NCBI GenBank assembly: GCA_024399575.1 | Contig: JAKSNT010000004.1 | Span: 1 to 49,987, forward strand | DNA from: Paludibacteraceae bacterium | GTDB taxonomy: Bacteria > Bacteroidota > Bacteroidia > Bacteroidales > Paludibacteraceae | DNA length: 49,987 nt | Reading direction: 5' to 3' | Part shown: in pieces, positions 7,889 through 18,385 of the stretch | How positions within the stretch are numbered: position 1 is the stretch's first letter | Layout: every line of letters starts with the position of its first letter | Made by a program: the position numbers and the translations under genes | Notes under the pieces: model-generated | The model's database searches: none | What the model was told of the DNA's origin: nothing | The model's input: the letters and a program-made list of their open reading frames with translations, nothing else

Positions 7889-9139
7889 ATGGAATATTCT
7901 GAGGCTATACAAATGCTTTATAAACAGGCACCTATGTTTTCGCATGTCGGTAAGTCTGGTTATAAGGAGGGTTTGGAGAACACAATATGTATTGACACAT
8001 ATTACCATCGTCCCCACGAAAATTATCCTACAATCCACGTTGCGGGAACTAATGGGAAGGGTAGTACGTCACATTTGATTGCTTCTGTGTTGCAATCTGC
8101 TGGCTTGAAAGTGGGTTTATATACCTCGCCTCACCTTGTCGATTTTGCTGAAAGGATAAGGGTGAATGGCAAGAATATTGACCATGGATATGTGGCAAAA
8201 TTCATTGACGATGCTCAGGAACTGATTCTGAAGGTTCAACCTTCTTTTTTTGAAATTACGACTTCTTTGGCTTTTTGCTATTTCCGCGACATGAACGTGG
8301 ATGTGGCTGTGGTCGAAGTGGGATTAGGGGGACGGTTGGATTGTACGAATGTCATTAACCCGTTAGTGAGCGTGATAACTAATATCAGTCTGGAACATAC
8401 TGATTTGCTTGGTGATACGGTCGAGAAGATAGCATACCAGAAAGCTGGGATAATTAAGGCGGGTGTGCCTGTCGTTGTTGGTGAACGCGACGAATTCACT
8501 TTTCCTGTCTTCAGTCGTGAGGCTGAAAGGGTTGGAGCTGATATTATTGAGTATTGGACTGGCGAAGTGCCTGAAAGCGAGTTGTCGGGCGACCATCAGC
8601 GGCTCAATGAACGTACTGCATACATGGCCTTGAAAACTGTCAGCTCACGTTTTGGCATTACTGATGAAAATATCAGGGATGGCTTCAGTCATGTAGTTGC
8701 GCTGACTGGATTGATGGGTAGATGGCAGAGCTTCAGTGTCTTGACAGCTAATGGTCGTGGGCAGAGGGTGATTTGCGATGTCGGACATAATGCTGCATGT
8801 CTAAGGGTGGATGTTGCACAGTTGAGTCATGAATCTTACCGAACGCTCAGGGTGGTTTTCGGTGTGGTTGCTGACAAGGATTACAATGCTATGGTGAAAG
8901 TGATGCCTCGTGATGGAATTTACTATTTTGTCCAGGCTGCCATTCCACGGGCTCTTGATGGTCTGACGCTTTGCCGTGCTGGCAATGAGGTTGGATTGCA
9001 TGGCGATTTTTGCGGAAGTGTCCGTGAAGGGTTGGAGAGTGCACTTGCCGATTCCGTCGAAGGCGATTTGATCTTGGTCTGTGGCTCTAATTTTGTCGTT
9101 TCTGAAATAATTGAATGTATCTCTGGTGAGGTTGTATAA
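7889..9139 (+). CDS. folC: Folylpolyglutamate / dihydrofolate synthase
   Basis: FolC adds glutamate to dihydropteroate and to folates, an ATP-dependent step that makes and retains cellular folate. The Mur-ligase-type P-loop GTNGKGSTSH lies near residue 48, followed by GLYTSPHLVDFAERIRVNG, the EVGLGGRLDCTNV motif and GDHQRLNERTA in the central domain, with DVGHNAACL in the C-terminal domain. The 416 residues are typical. ATG 7889 (MEYSEAI) is preferred over 7820 because the upstream stretch contains the promoter. folA lies elsewhere in the window (45952-46428). The next gene overlaps its 3' end. Confidence 0.93.
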   Translation: MEYSEAIQMLYKQAPMFSHVGKSGYKEGLENTICIDTYYHRPHENYPTIHVAGTNGKGSTSHLIASVLQSAGLKVGLYTSPHLVDFAERIRVNGKNIDHGYVAKFIDDAQELILKVQPSFFEITTSLAFCYFRDMNVDVAVVEVGLGGRLDCTNVINPLVSVITNISLEHTDLLGDTVEKIAYQKAGIIKAGVPVVVGERDEFTFPVFSREAERVGADIIEYWTGEVPESELSGDHQRLNERTAYMALKTVSSRFGITDENIRDGFSHVVALTGLMGRWQSFSVLTANGRGQRVICDVGHNAACLRVDVAQLSHESYRTLRVVFGVVADKDYNAMVKVMPRDGIYYFVQAAIPRALDGLTLCRAGNEVGLHGDFCGSVREGLESALADSVEGDLILVCGSNFVVSEIIECISGEVV

Positions 9140-9596
9140 GGTCATATTGTTGTTTTCCCTGAGCGTTTGCTGCCTGAATCTTTTTGGAATTGACAGGAAT
9201 GTGCGTCGTGTCAATTTCAGTGAGAGGCGTGGACTTCACTTTGCTAAGGGTACATCGTATAAGGTGGTTGATGGTTACGAGTGGGGAGAACAAGAAATGA
9301 ATAGGATGTATTTTTACGGAAGCGCATTTGCTTTCAGGGAATATAGATATGCGATGCCGTCTAAGGCGGATGTCAATATTGCTGCGATTTCGATGGACAT
9401 TCCGTGTATTGCCTTTCGTGGCGAGCAGCAGGTATCTGATTTTGAGGTGATAGATGAGAATCGCTCCGGAATCAGGAGTCGAACTTTCGTCACTCCCGAG
9501 CAGCAGTCGGATGGTGCTCCGGTTGGCGAGCCGTTGGTGACATTGTTGGTGATGCTCGGTATTTTAGTGATTGTTAAAATGAGGAATCATGATTGA
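9126..9596 (+). CDS. Small secreted, C-terminally anchored protein of unknown function
   Basis: I do not recognise a family. There is no in-frame ATG near the start: GTG 9126 (VRLYKVILLFSLSVCC) or TTG 9111 are the options, both overlapping the folC end. The N-terminus is a signal peptide. The middle (about 100 residues) is polar with Arg/Tyr-rich stretches. The C-terminus is Pro-Val-Gly-Glu-Pro, then one hydrophobic helix (LVTLLVMLGILVIV) and a short basic end, KMRNHD. It overlaps ruvA by 8 bp, and so sits in a tight folC - this gene - ruvA - sprA unit. A protein at 34360-34989 has the same layout. Position next to sprA may hint at an envelope or secretion role, but that is inference. Confidence 0.65.
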   Translation: MRLYKVILLFSLSVCCLNLFGIDRNVRRVNFSERRGLHFAKGTSYKVVDGYEWGEQEMNRMYFYGSAFAFREYRYAMPSKADVNIAAISMDIPCIAFRGEQQVSDFEVIDENRSGIRSRTFVTPEQQSDGAPVGEPLVTLLVMLGILVIVKMRNHD

Positions 9597-10182
9597 TTAT
9601 ATAAAAGGAACTATTGCTGAACTTAATCCTGCCGTCTGTGTGATTGAGAATGGTGGAATGGGTTATGCTGTCAATATCTCGTTGACGAGTTATCAGGCTC
9701 TTCAGGGCGCAAATGATGCTAAGCTGTTTATATATGAGAGTATTAGGGAAGATGCTTTTGTGTTGTATGGTTTCATGACGAAGGAGGAGCGTGAGATTTT
9801 CCTTCTGTTGATTTCGGTTAGTGGTGTCGGTGCTGGTACTGCTCGGATGATTCTGTCGAATTTTTCTGTTGATGAACTTGTGTCTGCCATTGCTGGTGGT
9901 AACGTGCGGGCTATCAAGGAGGTGAAGGGGATTGGTGCCAAGACCGCCGAGCGTATCATTGTTGATTTGAAGGATAAGGTGGCGAAGGTCGGTGCGGTCG
10001 ATCTGACATCAGTCGGGGCATGTAAGGCTGCCAGGAACGAAAAACGGGAAGAGGCTGTTGCTGCTCTCGTTGCGTTGGGTTTCCAGCAGGCGCAATCTGC
10101 CAAGATTGTGGATCGTGTGCTGAAGGAGAATGGTGACTTGAGCGTTGGTGCAATTATCAAAATATCGTTGAAAGCGTTGTAG
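9589..10182 (+). CDS. ruvA: Holliday junction branch migration protein RuvA
   Basis: RuvA binds four-way DNA junctions and loads the RuvB motor for branch migration in recombination repair. The N-terminal OB-fold domain (MIDYIKGTIAEL, GGMGYAVNI) is followed by two helix-hairpin-helix motifs, LLISVSGVGAGTARMIL and AIKEVKGIGAKTAERII, and the C-terminal domain that contacts RuvB (EEAVAALVALGFQQAQ). The length of 197 is normal. The start overlaps the upstream gene by 8 bp, and sprA begins 5 bp after the stop. ruvA directly before sprA is an arrangement I know from other Bacteroidota. Confidence 0.95.
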   Translation: MIDYIKGTIAELNPAVCVIENGGMGYAVNISLTSYQALQGANDAKLFIYESIREDAFVLYGFMTKEEREIFLLLISVSGVGAGTARMILSNFSVDELVSAIAGGNVRAIKEVKGIGAKTAERIIVDLKDKVAKVGAVDLTSVGACKAARNEKREEAVAALVALGFQQAQSAKIVDRVLKENGDLSVGAIIKISLKAL

Positions 10183-10187
10183 TTGTT

Positions 10188-13100
10188 GTGAAAGGGTATT
10201 TGCGTTTTTTATATTGTATGTTGGGGGTAAGCATCTGCCTTTTGGTAGGTGTGGCTGCTTCTGCACAGTTCTCTGAGGGCAGAACCGATTATTCGATGGC
10301 GTTTATTGATGGAGCCGACCCTGTGGCTGACGATGAGGAGACTGGTTTCGAGCGTGATACGTTGGCTCCCCCAATGGGAGTCCATCGTGTTCAGAGCGTA
10401 TCGAAGGAAAATACGGATGATTTGAACGAAAAGTATCCTATCGACCTCAAGACTCCTGGTAATATCAGCAATTCATTTGATTATGACCCTGTTACTGGAG
10501 AATATCTGTTCCGTAGCAATGTCGGCGAGATGGAGATTACTTCGCCGTTGCGCTTGACTCCGAAGGAGTATAATAAATATACGCTCAACCAGAGTATGAA
10601 TAGTTACTGGAAGCAGAAGAATGCTGAAGCGGTTGAGAATTACGAGGATAAGTTCAATATCACTGATATGAAGTTCTCGCTCGGACCTGCCGAGAAGGTA
10701 TTTGGACCTGGCGGTGTCAATATAAAGATGCAGGGGTCGGCAGAGTTGATTTTCGGTATCAAATATAATAATGTGCAGAACTATACTCTTTCCGAGAGGT
10801 TGCGGAAGACGACGGTGTTCAATTTTGATGAGAATATCCAACTCAATGTGAATGCAACTGTCGGTGAGCGTATTAAGTTCGGTATGAACTATAATACTCA
10901 GGCATCTTTTGCACAGGACCAGACGCAGTTGAAACTGGCATACGAGGGCAAGGACGATGATATCATCAAGGCAATAGAGGTTGGTAATGTCAGCCTGCCG
11001 CTGAATACTACGCTCATCACCGGTAGCCAGGCTTTGTTTGGAATGAGAGCTGCCTTGCAGTTCGGCAAATTGAAGATAGATGCAATAGTCGCTCAACAAC
11101 AGGCTCAACAGCAGCAGGTCAATTCGCAAGGTGGTTCGCAACTGATGGATTTTGAGGTAGATGTCGATAACTACGACGAGAATCGTCACTATTTCCTTTC
11201 TCACTATTTTCGCGACCATTTCGAGCAGAGTTTGGCATCGTTGCCATATATATCATCAGGTGTAACCATCACGAGATGTGAGGTTTGGATTACCAACAAG
11301 CGAAACAATTACGAGCAGACGCGAAATATTGTGGCTTTCATGGATATTGGCGAGCATGATGTGGTGGGAAATACACATTGGCAGCCTGGCGTGGTCGTCA
11401 CTCCTGACAATACTGCAAACACACTTTACGATGAGGTGAAGATGAAGGATATCCGTAATGTCCAGACTGTTAATGCAACACTTGATGCCGATCTGGGTGC
11501 TTATGGCATCGTTGGTGGTCAGGACTACGAGAAGATTGAGAGTGCACGCAAGCTGAATGAATCGGAATATACGCTCAATACGCAGTTGGGATTCATATCG
11601 CTAAAACAGCAGCTCAACCAGGATGAGGTTCTGGCAGTGGCGTACGAATATACTTACGGCGGCAAGACCTATCAAGTCGGTGAACTTTCGACTGATGGTG
11701 TTGACGCTCCAAATACATTGATTGTCAAGTTGCTCAAGGGTACTGCAACCAGTGTTTCCACTCCGCTTTGGAAACTGATGATGAAGAATATCTATTACCT
11801 CGGTGGCAACAATGTCCAGGCTGAGAAGTTCAAACTCAATATACAGTACAAGAACGATTCGAGTGGTGTATATGTGAATTATATTCCAGAAGGTGCATGT
11901 GCCAACCAGTTGCTTATTAAGGTTATGGGTCTTGATAAACTCGATAAGCGCAACGAGGCGAACCCTGATGGAAAGTTCGATTTTGTTGAAGGAACGACTA
12001 TATATACCTCTAACGGTCGTATCATTTTCCCCTCGCCCGAGCCTTTCGGTTCATATCTCCGCAAGATGATAGGCAATGATGCAATAGCCGATAAATATTG
12101 TTTTCAGGAACTTTACGATTCGACGCTCGTTGTGGCTCAGGAACATTCCGAGCGCAATAAATTCCGTATTTCGGGTGAGTATCAGGCTACATCTGGCAGT
12201 GTCATTCCGTTGCAGGCGATGAATGTTCCTCGTGGGTCTGTGAAGGTAACCGCTGGAGGACAAGTGCTTACTGAGAATGTTGATTATACGGTCGATTACG
12301 CTATGGGTACCGTGACCATCCTCAATCAGTCGATTCTGGCATCTGGCAATAATATAAATGTGCAGTTGGAAAATCAGCAGACTTTCAATCTTCAGCGTCG
12401 TACACTTGTCGGTACTCATCTTGAATATGAGATTTTCAAGAACTTCTCGGTTGGTGGTACTCTGATGCACTTGACCGAAATGCCGCTTGTTACCAAAACT
12501 CAGGTTGGTTCCGAGCCTATAGCCAACACTATCTGGGGCTTAAATGCTGCCTATAGTTCTGATGCTCCATGGTTGACGAAGGCTGTGAATGCCATCCCAG
12601 GCATCAATGCTACTGCACCTTCATCGCTGACTTTCAATGCTGAAGTTGCTCAGCTCATTCCTGGTCACCGTAAGGTTGACGGCAATCCTGGATATGCTTA
12701 TCTTGATGATTTCGAGAGCACTGAGACCACTATCGACCTTCGATATCCTTATTACTGGCATCTGTGTTCTACGCCAGTCGACCCTGACGAAGGTGCAATG
12801 TTCCCTGAGGCTACCATGACCAACAATGTCGAATATGGCAAAAATCGTGCATTGTTCAATTTCTATGTTATTGACAATACTGTATTTAACCGCGACAATT
12901 CGCAGACGCCTGACCATCTTCGTCGCAACAAGTCTCAACTTTCCAACCATCTGACCCGTGAGGTCATCGAGCAGGAGCTTTTCCCTAATCGTGAGGCTAT
13001 TCTTGGTCAGTCTTCGACAATGTCGGTGCTCAACCTGAGTTTCTATCCTTCAGAGCGTGGACCATACAATCTCGATACGAATGTCTATTTTGATGATGCC

Positions 13101-16100
13101 TCCGGCAAAATGAAACTCAAGGACCCTAAGAACCGTTGGGGAGGTATGTTCCGCAAACTTGAGACATCTGATTTTGAGTCTGCAAACATCGAGTATCTTG
13201 AGTTCTGGATGATGGATCCATTTGTATATGACACTCTTGGTGCAAATCCAGGTGGCGATCTTTATTTCAATCTTGGCGATGTCAGCGAGGATATCCTCCG
13301 TGACGGAAAGAAATTCTTCGAGAACGGAATGCCGACTACAGGAGACACTATCTTGACTGACTGTACCGTCTGGGGTCGTGTTCCACGTTTGCAATCTACC
13401 GTCTTGGCTTTTGATGGGTCGCTCGAATCACGCAAATATCAGGATGTCGGTTTCAACGGTTTGAACTCTGAGGATGAAAAGACATTTCCAGCCTATCGCG
13501 ATTATCTCGTTGCGTTACGCAATACTCTTCCTGCTCAGGCTGTCTCAAAGATGGAATCTGACCCTTTCTCGCCGTTCAACGACCCTGGGGGTGATGACTA
13601 TCATCACTATCGTGGAACGGATTATGATGGTGCTGAACTTGGGATCCTAGAACGTTATAAGCGGTTCAACAACCCAGAGGGCAACTCGCCTGCTTCTGAC
13701 AATACTGTTGAATCTTATTCCACTTCGGCTACCACGGTGCCTGATGCTGAGGATATTAATCAGGACAACACCTTGAACGAATACGAGAAATATTATCAAT
13801 ACAAGGTCTCAATCCGAAAGAACGACATGCAGGTGGGAAGCAACTATATTGTAAATAAAGTGGTGACTACTACCGAAATGGCTGATGGTAGCGAGAGCAG
13901 TGTGACTTGGTATCAGTTCAAGATACCTGTCCGTGAATATGCTAAGCGTGTCGGTTCAATTCGCGATTTCCGGAGCATTCGTTTCATGCGTATCTTCATG
14001 ACGAATTTCGAGCAGGAAATGCACCTGCGTTTCGGAACTCTCGAGCTCGTACGTGGCGAGTGGCGAAAATATAATAAACCGCTCTATACAACACAGGAAC
14101 CACCACTTGTCGAGGCCTCTATGGATGTTTCGTCTGTTAATATTGAGGAGCACGACAACAAGGAGCCTGTCAACTATGTCCTTCCTCCGAATGTGACGAG
14201 GGTGACCGACCCGAGCCAGCCTCAGTTGACTCAGCAGAACGAACAGTCTATGCTGATAAAGATCATGAATCTCTCGCCTGACGATTCGCGTGCGGTATAT
14301 AAGAATCTCCGTTACGACATGCGTAAATACAAACGCTTGCAGATGTTTGCCCATGCCGAGAAAATTAAGGATGACCTGACAGACCTGCAGGATTACGAGT
14401 GCTCAATTTTTCTCCGTATCGGTTCTGACCATACCGAAAACTACTATGAATACGAGATTCCGTTGAAAATCACACCTGAAGGGCATTATAGCAAATGGAG
14501 CAACGAGGTTTGGCCTGAAGGCAATATGTTCGACTTCTCGCTGGACTTGCTGACTGATGTCAAGAACCACAGGAATAACAGCATACGCCAGACGCACGGA
14601 TCGATGGCGCGCCCTTATTCCGAGTACGACCCTGACCATACGCAGAACAAGGTTACCATTGTCGGAAATCCTAACCTTGGAGAAATCAAGACGATGTTGA
14701 TTGGTGTACGCAACCATGGCAAGGAGGTTCGCAATATTGAGGTCTGGGTGAATGAACTACGTCTGACCGAATATGATGAGAAACCGTCCTGGGCTGCTCT
14801 TGGTAATATAGGATTGAACTTTTCTGATGTCGGATCGTTCAATGTCTCTGCACGTTACGAGCAGGCTGGCTTTGGAGGCATTGAGCAGAGTCTCGCTTCG
14901 CGTCGTCTTGATGACCTCACGCAGGTCAATCTTTCGCTCCAGTGGGATTTCGGACGTTTCTTACCTGACAAGGCGAATGTCCGCATCCCTGCTTATTACA
15001 GTTACGGCTATGAGTCCCGTCTCCCTGAATACAATCCGATGGATGAGGACGTTCCGTTGCGTAAGTCGCTTGAATCATTGGAAACCAAGCAGCAGCGCGA
15101 TTCGCTCCGTAACCTCTCAGTGGAAAAGAATATATCGCACAGTTTCAATGTTACCAACATGAAGGTTGACCTTCGTGGAAAGACTCCTCGAATCTGGGAT
15201 CCTGCCAACTTCTCGATTTCTTACTCCTATACCAATATTCAGGATCTTGACCCTGAGACTGCTCGCGACTTCACTATTACCCATAATGCTCAGTTCAATT
15301 ATAATTTCTCGACTACTCCTAAGCCATGGGAGCCTTTCAAGGGCAAGAAGAATCTTGACAAATGGAAGATACTGACCGAATGGGGAATGAACTACGAACC
15401 ATCACTTCTGGCATTCAATGTGAATTTGGCACGTACCTATTCCGAGACACAGCTCCGCGACCTTACTGGTGCCATGCAGGTCGATTTCAGCGACCCTCGC
15501 AACTCGCTGCTCTCGTTCTCGAAAGATTTCACCTGGACCCGTAATTTCCAGTTGAACTACAATCTTACGAAAAATATCAAGTTCACGCTTACTACACAGA
15601 CCAATTCGCGCTTCGACGAGACAAAGTATTCGCCTGTGAATCGTGAGTTCTTCCCGAGCGAATACGAACTTTGGAAGGACACTATCAAGCAGAGTATTGC
15701 TGCTGGTGGTCGTCCGTTGGCTTACCAGCAGTCGTTTACTGCATCGTGGGATATACCTATTAACAAGATACCTGGGCTTGACTGGATTACTGCCCGTGCA
15801 CAGTATTCTGCTAATTACAACTGGAGTACGGCTGTCGTCTATGACGGACAGAACTCAATGGGTAACACCGTTTCGAATATGGCGCAATGGCAGGGTGATG
15901 GAGCAATGAATTTCGAGACATTATATAACAAGTCGAAATATGTGCAGGAACTCAATCGCCGGTTGCAGCAGCGGTCGGGTCAGGGTGGTCGTCGTCAGCA
16001 GAAATTCAACCCTCGCACTTTCGTCAAGACCGTGATTGTTACCGACACTGCAGATGTCGTTCTCAACCATAAACTGAACAGCGACAAGTTCGAGATACAG

Positions 16101-17672
16101 TTTGCTGACAAGAAAGGCAAACCGTTGAATGTGAAATATAAAATCAAGGATAAGAACAATATAGTAATCAAGAAACTCAAGAAGGACACTGAGGTCAAGG
16201 TTACGATAACAACCAAGAATCCTAATGAGGAATCGCCTGCCGAACTTGCTGGATTATATACAGTCAGGGCTTTGATGATGGTTCGTAAGCTTCAGATTTC
16301 GTATAAAGGTTCGAGTAGCGTCTCGATGCCTGGTTTTGCCTCTGGTGGCAGGTTCTTTGGTCAGTCTGTAATGAATGGTAAACTTGAGCCTGGTCTTGAT
16401 TTCGCCTTCGGAGTTCCTGGAGAGAAGTATCTTGAGCGTGCCTTGAGCAATGGCTGGATTGTGATGAACGACTCGATTGTCAATCCTTCGGCGGTCAACA
16501 AGTCGTCTGATTTCGATGGAAAGCTTTCGTTGGAGCCAGTGCCTGGTTTCAAGATTGAGCTGCAATCCAAGCGTGCGATGACACAGATGATTTCCGTTCA
16601 GGCGCAGTTCGCCGATGCTCCGACCACATACAGTGGCACTTTCCGTATGACGACCTGTATGCTGGCGTCTGCTTTCTGGAGCACGGGCAAGGCTGCCAAC
16701 AACTATAGTAGCCGTGCTTTTAATGATTTCCTTGCAAATCGTGATGTAATAGCAGCACGCGTTCAGGAGAAATACACCAATACAGTCTATCCAGTTTCCG
16801 GTTTCATGCGTGATTCGCGTGTGGCTGGATTGCCTTACAATCCTGACAATGGTCAGGTTAACCGCAATTCAGCGGATGTCCTCATACCAGCATTTCTTGC
16901 TGCCTATTCTGGTAAAGACCCTAACCGTCAGTCGCTTGACCTCTTCCCTGGTTTCCTCGCCATGCTCCCTAACTGGAAAATAACCTATGACGGTCTTGGC
17001 AAGCTTAAGGCGATGCAGAAGGTGTTCCGCAGTTTTTCGATTACTCATGCTTATCAATGTGTCTATAATGTAGGCTCTTATACTTCGTATTCCAATTATG
17101 TGGATGCTGGTGATGGACGTGGTTTCGTCAAGGATGTCACTACTGGCAACCCTATTCCTTCATCGCCTTACAATATCACTTCGGTCAATGTCACCGAGAG
17201 TCTCAACCCTCTGATTGGTGTTGACATGGCATTGAAGAACTCGCTTCTCTGCAAGGTGGAATACAAGCGCCAGCGAACCTTGACCTTGAATATCTCGTCC
17301 AACCAGTTGATGGAGGCTAAGAACAACGAGTGGGTTGTCGGTCTCGGCTATGTGCTGAAGGATTTTGACATCATGTTGAAACTCAAGAACAACCGTTTGA
17401 AGAAAGTGAAGAACGACCTCACGCTACGCTGCGACTTCTCGCTGAAGGACATCTCTACCTTGCTACGCAAGATGGATTCGGTTGACGATACTCAGGCGAC
17501 AAATGGCAACAAGACAATAGGTGTAAAGTTCTCAGCCGAATATGTCTTCTCGTCGATGCTTTCGTTCAAACTCTTCTGCGACTACCAGACCAACAAGCCG
17601 TACATCTCGACCTCCTATCCTATCGAGACCTGTGATGTTGGTCTTTCGGTCAAGTTCATGCTTACACGATAA
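10188..17672 (+). CDS. sprA: T9SS outer-membrane translocon SprA/Sov
   Basis: SprA (Sov in Porphyromonas) is the giant outer-membrane barrel through which type IX secretion cargo crosses to the cell surface. The 2494 residues agree with known members (about 2400-2500). There is a signal peptide (ICLLVGVAASAQFSEG), and nearly the whole protein is Asn/Tyr/aromatic-rich beta strand, for example TLSERLRKTTVFNFDENIQLN, LRYPYYWHLCSTPVDPD and a final strand ending VGLSVKFMLTR. The start is GTG 10188, or ATG 10218 within the signal peptide. It appears intact with no frameshift. It lies between ruvA and clpP. Its presence predicts porK/L/M/N-type genes elsewhere in the genome; none are in this window. 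Confidence 0.95.
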   Translation: MKGYLRFLYCMLGVSICLLVGVAASAQFSEGRTDYSMAFIDGADPVADDEETGFERDTLAPPMGVHRVQSVSKENTDDLNEKYPIDLKTPGNISNSFDYDPVTGEYLFRSNVGEMEITSPLRLTPKEYNKYTLNQSMNSYWKQKNAEAVENYEDKFNITDMKFSLGPAEKVFGPGGVNIKMQGSAELIFGIKYNNVQNYTLSERLRKTTVFNFDENIQLNVNATVGERIKFGMNYNTQASFAQDQTQLKLAYEGKDDDIIKAIEVGNVSLPLNTTLITGSQALFGMRAALQFGKLKIDAIVAQQQAQQQQVNSQGGSQLMDFEVDVDNYDENRHYFLSHYFRDHFEQSLASLPYISSGVTITRCEVWITNKRNNYEQTRNIVAFMDIGEHDVVGNTHWQPGVVVTPDNTANTLYDEVKMKDIRNVQTVNATLDADLGAYGIVGGQDYEKIESARKLNESEYTLNTQLGFISLKQQLNQDEVLAVAYEYTYGGKTYQVGELSTDGVDAPNTLIVKLLKGTATSVSTPLWKLMMKNIYYLGGNNVQAEKFKLNIQYKNDSSGVYVNYIPEGACANQLLIKVMGLDKLDKRNEANPDGKFDFVEGTTIYTSNGRIIFPSPEPFGSYLRKMIGNDAIADKYCFQELYDSTLVVAQEHSERNKFRISGEYQATSGSVIPLQAMNVPRGSVKVTAGGQVLTENVDYTVDYAMGTVTILNQSILASGNNINVQLENQQTFNLQRRTLVGTHLEYEIFKNFSVGGTLMHLTEMPLVTKTQVGSEPIANTIWGLNAAYSSDAPWLTKAVNAIPGINATAPSSLTFNAEVAQLIPGHRKVDGNPGYAYLDDFESTETTIDLRYPYYWHLCSTPVDPDEGAMFPEATMTNNVEYGKNRALFNFYVIDNTVFNRDNSQTPDHLRRNKSQLSNHLTREVIEQELFPNREAILGQSSTMSVLNLSFYPSERGPYNLDTNVYFDDASGKMKLKDPKNRWGGMFRKLETSDFESANIEYLEFWMMDPFVYDTLGANPGGDLYFNLGDVSEDILRDGKKFFENGMPTTGDTILTDCTVWGRVPRLQSTVLAFDGSLESRKYQDVGFNGLNSEDEKTFPAYRDYLVALRNTLPAQAVSKMESDPFSPFNDPGGDDYHHYRGTDYDGAELGILERYKRFNNPEGNSPASDNTVESYSTSATTVPDAEDINQDNTLNEYEKYYQYKVSIRKNDMQVGSNYIVNKVVTTTEMADGSESSVTWYQFKIPVREYAKRVGSIRDFRSIRFMRIFMTNFEQEMHLRFGTLELVRGEWRKYNKPLYTTQEPPLVEASMDVSSVNIEEHDNKEPVNYVLPPNVTRVTDPSQPQLTQQNEQSMLIKIMNLSPDDSRAVYKNLRYDMRKYKRLQMFAHAEKIKDDLTDLQDYECSIFLRIGSDHTENYYEYEIPLKITPEGHYSKWSNEVWPEGNMFDFSLDLLTDVKNHRNNSIRQTHGSMARPYSEYDPDHTQNKVTIVGNPNLGEIKTMLIGVRNHGKEVRNIEVWVNELRLTEYDEKPSWAALGNIGLNFSDVGSFNVSARYEQAGFGGIEQSLASRRLDDLTQVNLSLQWDFGRFLPDKANVRIPAYYSYGYESRLPEYNPMDEDVPLRKSLESLETKQQRDSLRNLSVEKNISHSFNVTNMKVDLRGKTPRIWDPANFSISYSYTNIQDLDPETARDFTITHNAQFNYNFSTTPKPWEPFKGKKNLDKWKILTEWGMNYEPSLLAFNVNLARTYSETQLRDLTGAMQVDFSDPRNSLLSFSKDFTWTRNFQLNYNLTKNIKFTLTTQTNSRFDETKYSPVNREFFPSEYELWKDTIKQSIAAGGRPLAYQQSFTASWDIPINKIPGLDWITARAQYSANYNWSTAVVYDGQNSMGNTVSNMAQWQGDGAMNFETLYNKSKYVQELNRRLQQRSGQGGRRQQKFNPRTFVKTVIVTDTADVVLNHKLNSDKFEIQFADKKGKPLNVKYKIKDKNNIVIKKLKKDTEVKVTITTKNPNEESPAELAGLYTVRALMMVRKLQISYKGSSSVSMPGFASGGRFFGQSVMNGKLEPGLDFAFGVPGEKYLERALSNGWIVMNDSIVNPSAVNKSSDFDGKLSLEPVPGFKIELQSKRAMTQMISVQAQFADAPTTYSGTFRMTTCMLASAFWSTGKAANNYSSRAFNDFLANRDVIAARVQEKYTNTVYPVSGFMRDSRVAGLPYNPDNGQVNRNSADVLIPAFLAAYSGKDPNRQSLDLFPGFLAMLPNWKITYDGLGKLKAMQKVFRSFSITHAYQCVYNVGSYTSYSNYVDAGDGRGFVKDVTTGNPIPSSPYNITSVNVTESLNPLIGVDMALKNSLLCKVEYKRQRTLTLNISSNQLMEAKNNEWVVGLGYVLKDFDIMLKLKNNRLKKVKNDLTLRCDFSLKDISTLLRKMDSVDDTQATNGNKTIGVKFSAEYVFSSMLSFKLFCDYQTNKPYISTSYPIETCDVGLSVKFMLTR

Positions 17673-17686
17673 TTTATGTAAATACT

Positions 17687-18385
17687 ATGAATATAAAGGA
17701 TTTTCAAAAATTTGCCGCTTCCGAATGTGGCATTTCGAGCCTTGGATTGGATAAGTACATGCGAGACGTGACTTCCGAGGCTTACATCTCACCTTCGATT
17801 CTCGAGGAACGACAGCTCAATGTGACTCAGATGGATGTCTTCTCACGTCTGATGATGGACCGCATTATCTTCCTCGGTACTCCTATCAACGACTATGTTG
17901 CGAATGTCATTCAGGCTCAGCTTCTTTTCCTCGACACTTCCGACCCTGGAAAGGATATTTCGATATATATCAACAGTCCTGGCGGTTCGGTTCATGCTGG
18001 TCTTGGAATATATGACACGATGCAGTATATCAATTCACGTGTATCGACCATCTGTACAGGCATGGCTGCCTCGATGGCTGCCGTATTGCTCGTGGCTGGT
18101 GCCAAGGAGCGCCGTTTCGCCTTGAAGCATTCGCGTGTGATGATTCATCAGCCAATGGGCGGAATGCAGGGGCAGGCTGCCGATATGGAGATTAACTATA
18201 AGCAGATTATGCTCCTTCGCGATGAGCTCTATCAGATTATAGCCGACCATAGCGGCCAACCATTCAAGAAAATCATGAAGGATTCTGACCGTGACTATTG
18301 GATGACAGCCCAGGAGGCATTGGAGTATGGAATGATTGACAAAGTTTTAGTAAACGAGAAGAACAATGCCGACGCGAAAAAATAA
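17687..18385 (+). CDS. clpP: ATP-dependent Clp protease proteolytic subunit
   Basis: ClpP is the serine peptidase of the ClpXP complex, a double heptameric chamber that degrades unfolded and tagged proteins in the cytosol. The catalytic Ser129 (TGMAASMAA), His154 (MIHQPMGG) and the Asp in KDSDRDYW (198-205) are present. The 232 residues include an N-terminal extension of about 30 residues before the core; extended ClpP forms occur in Bacteroidota, and part may be removed during maturation. It starts 14 bp after sprA and overlaps clpX by 20 bp, so the three are likely cotranscribed. The trigger factor gene often found upstream of clpP is not here. Confidence 0.96.
   Translation: MNIKDFQKFAASECGISSLGLDKYMRDVTSEAYISPSILEERQLNVTQMDVFSRLMMDRIIFLGTPINDYVANVIQAQLLFLDTSDPGKDISIYINSPGGSVHAGLGIYDTMQYINSRVSTICTGMAASMAAVLLVAGAKERRFALKHSRVMIHQPMGGMQGQAADMEINYKQIMLLRDELYQIIADHSGQPFKKIMKDSDRDYWMTAQEALEYGMIDKVLVNEKNNADAKK

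Noticed and set aside
7812-7889. Longer N-terminus for PhoH
   Set aside because: The extension runs over the divergent promoter boxes; the PIN domain begins naturally at ATG 7811.
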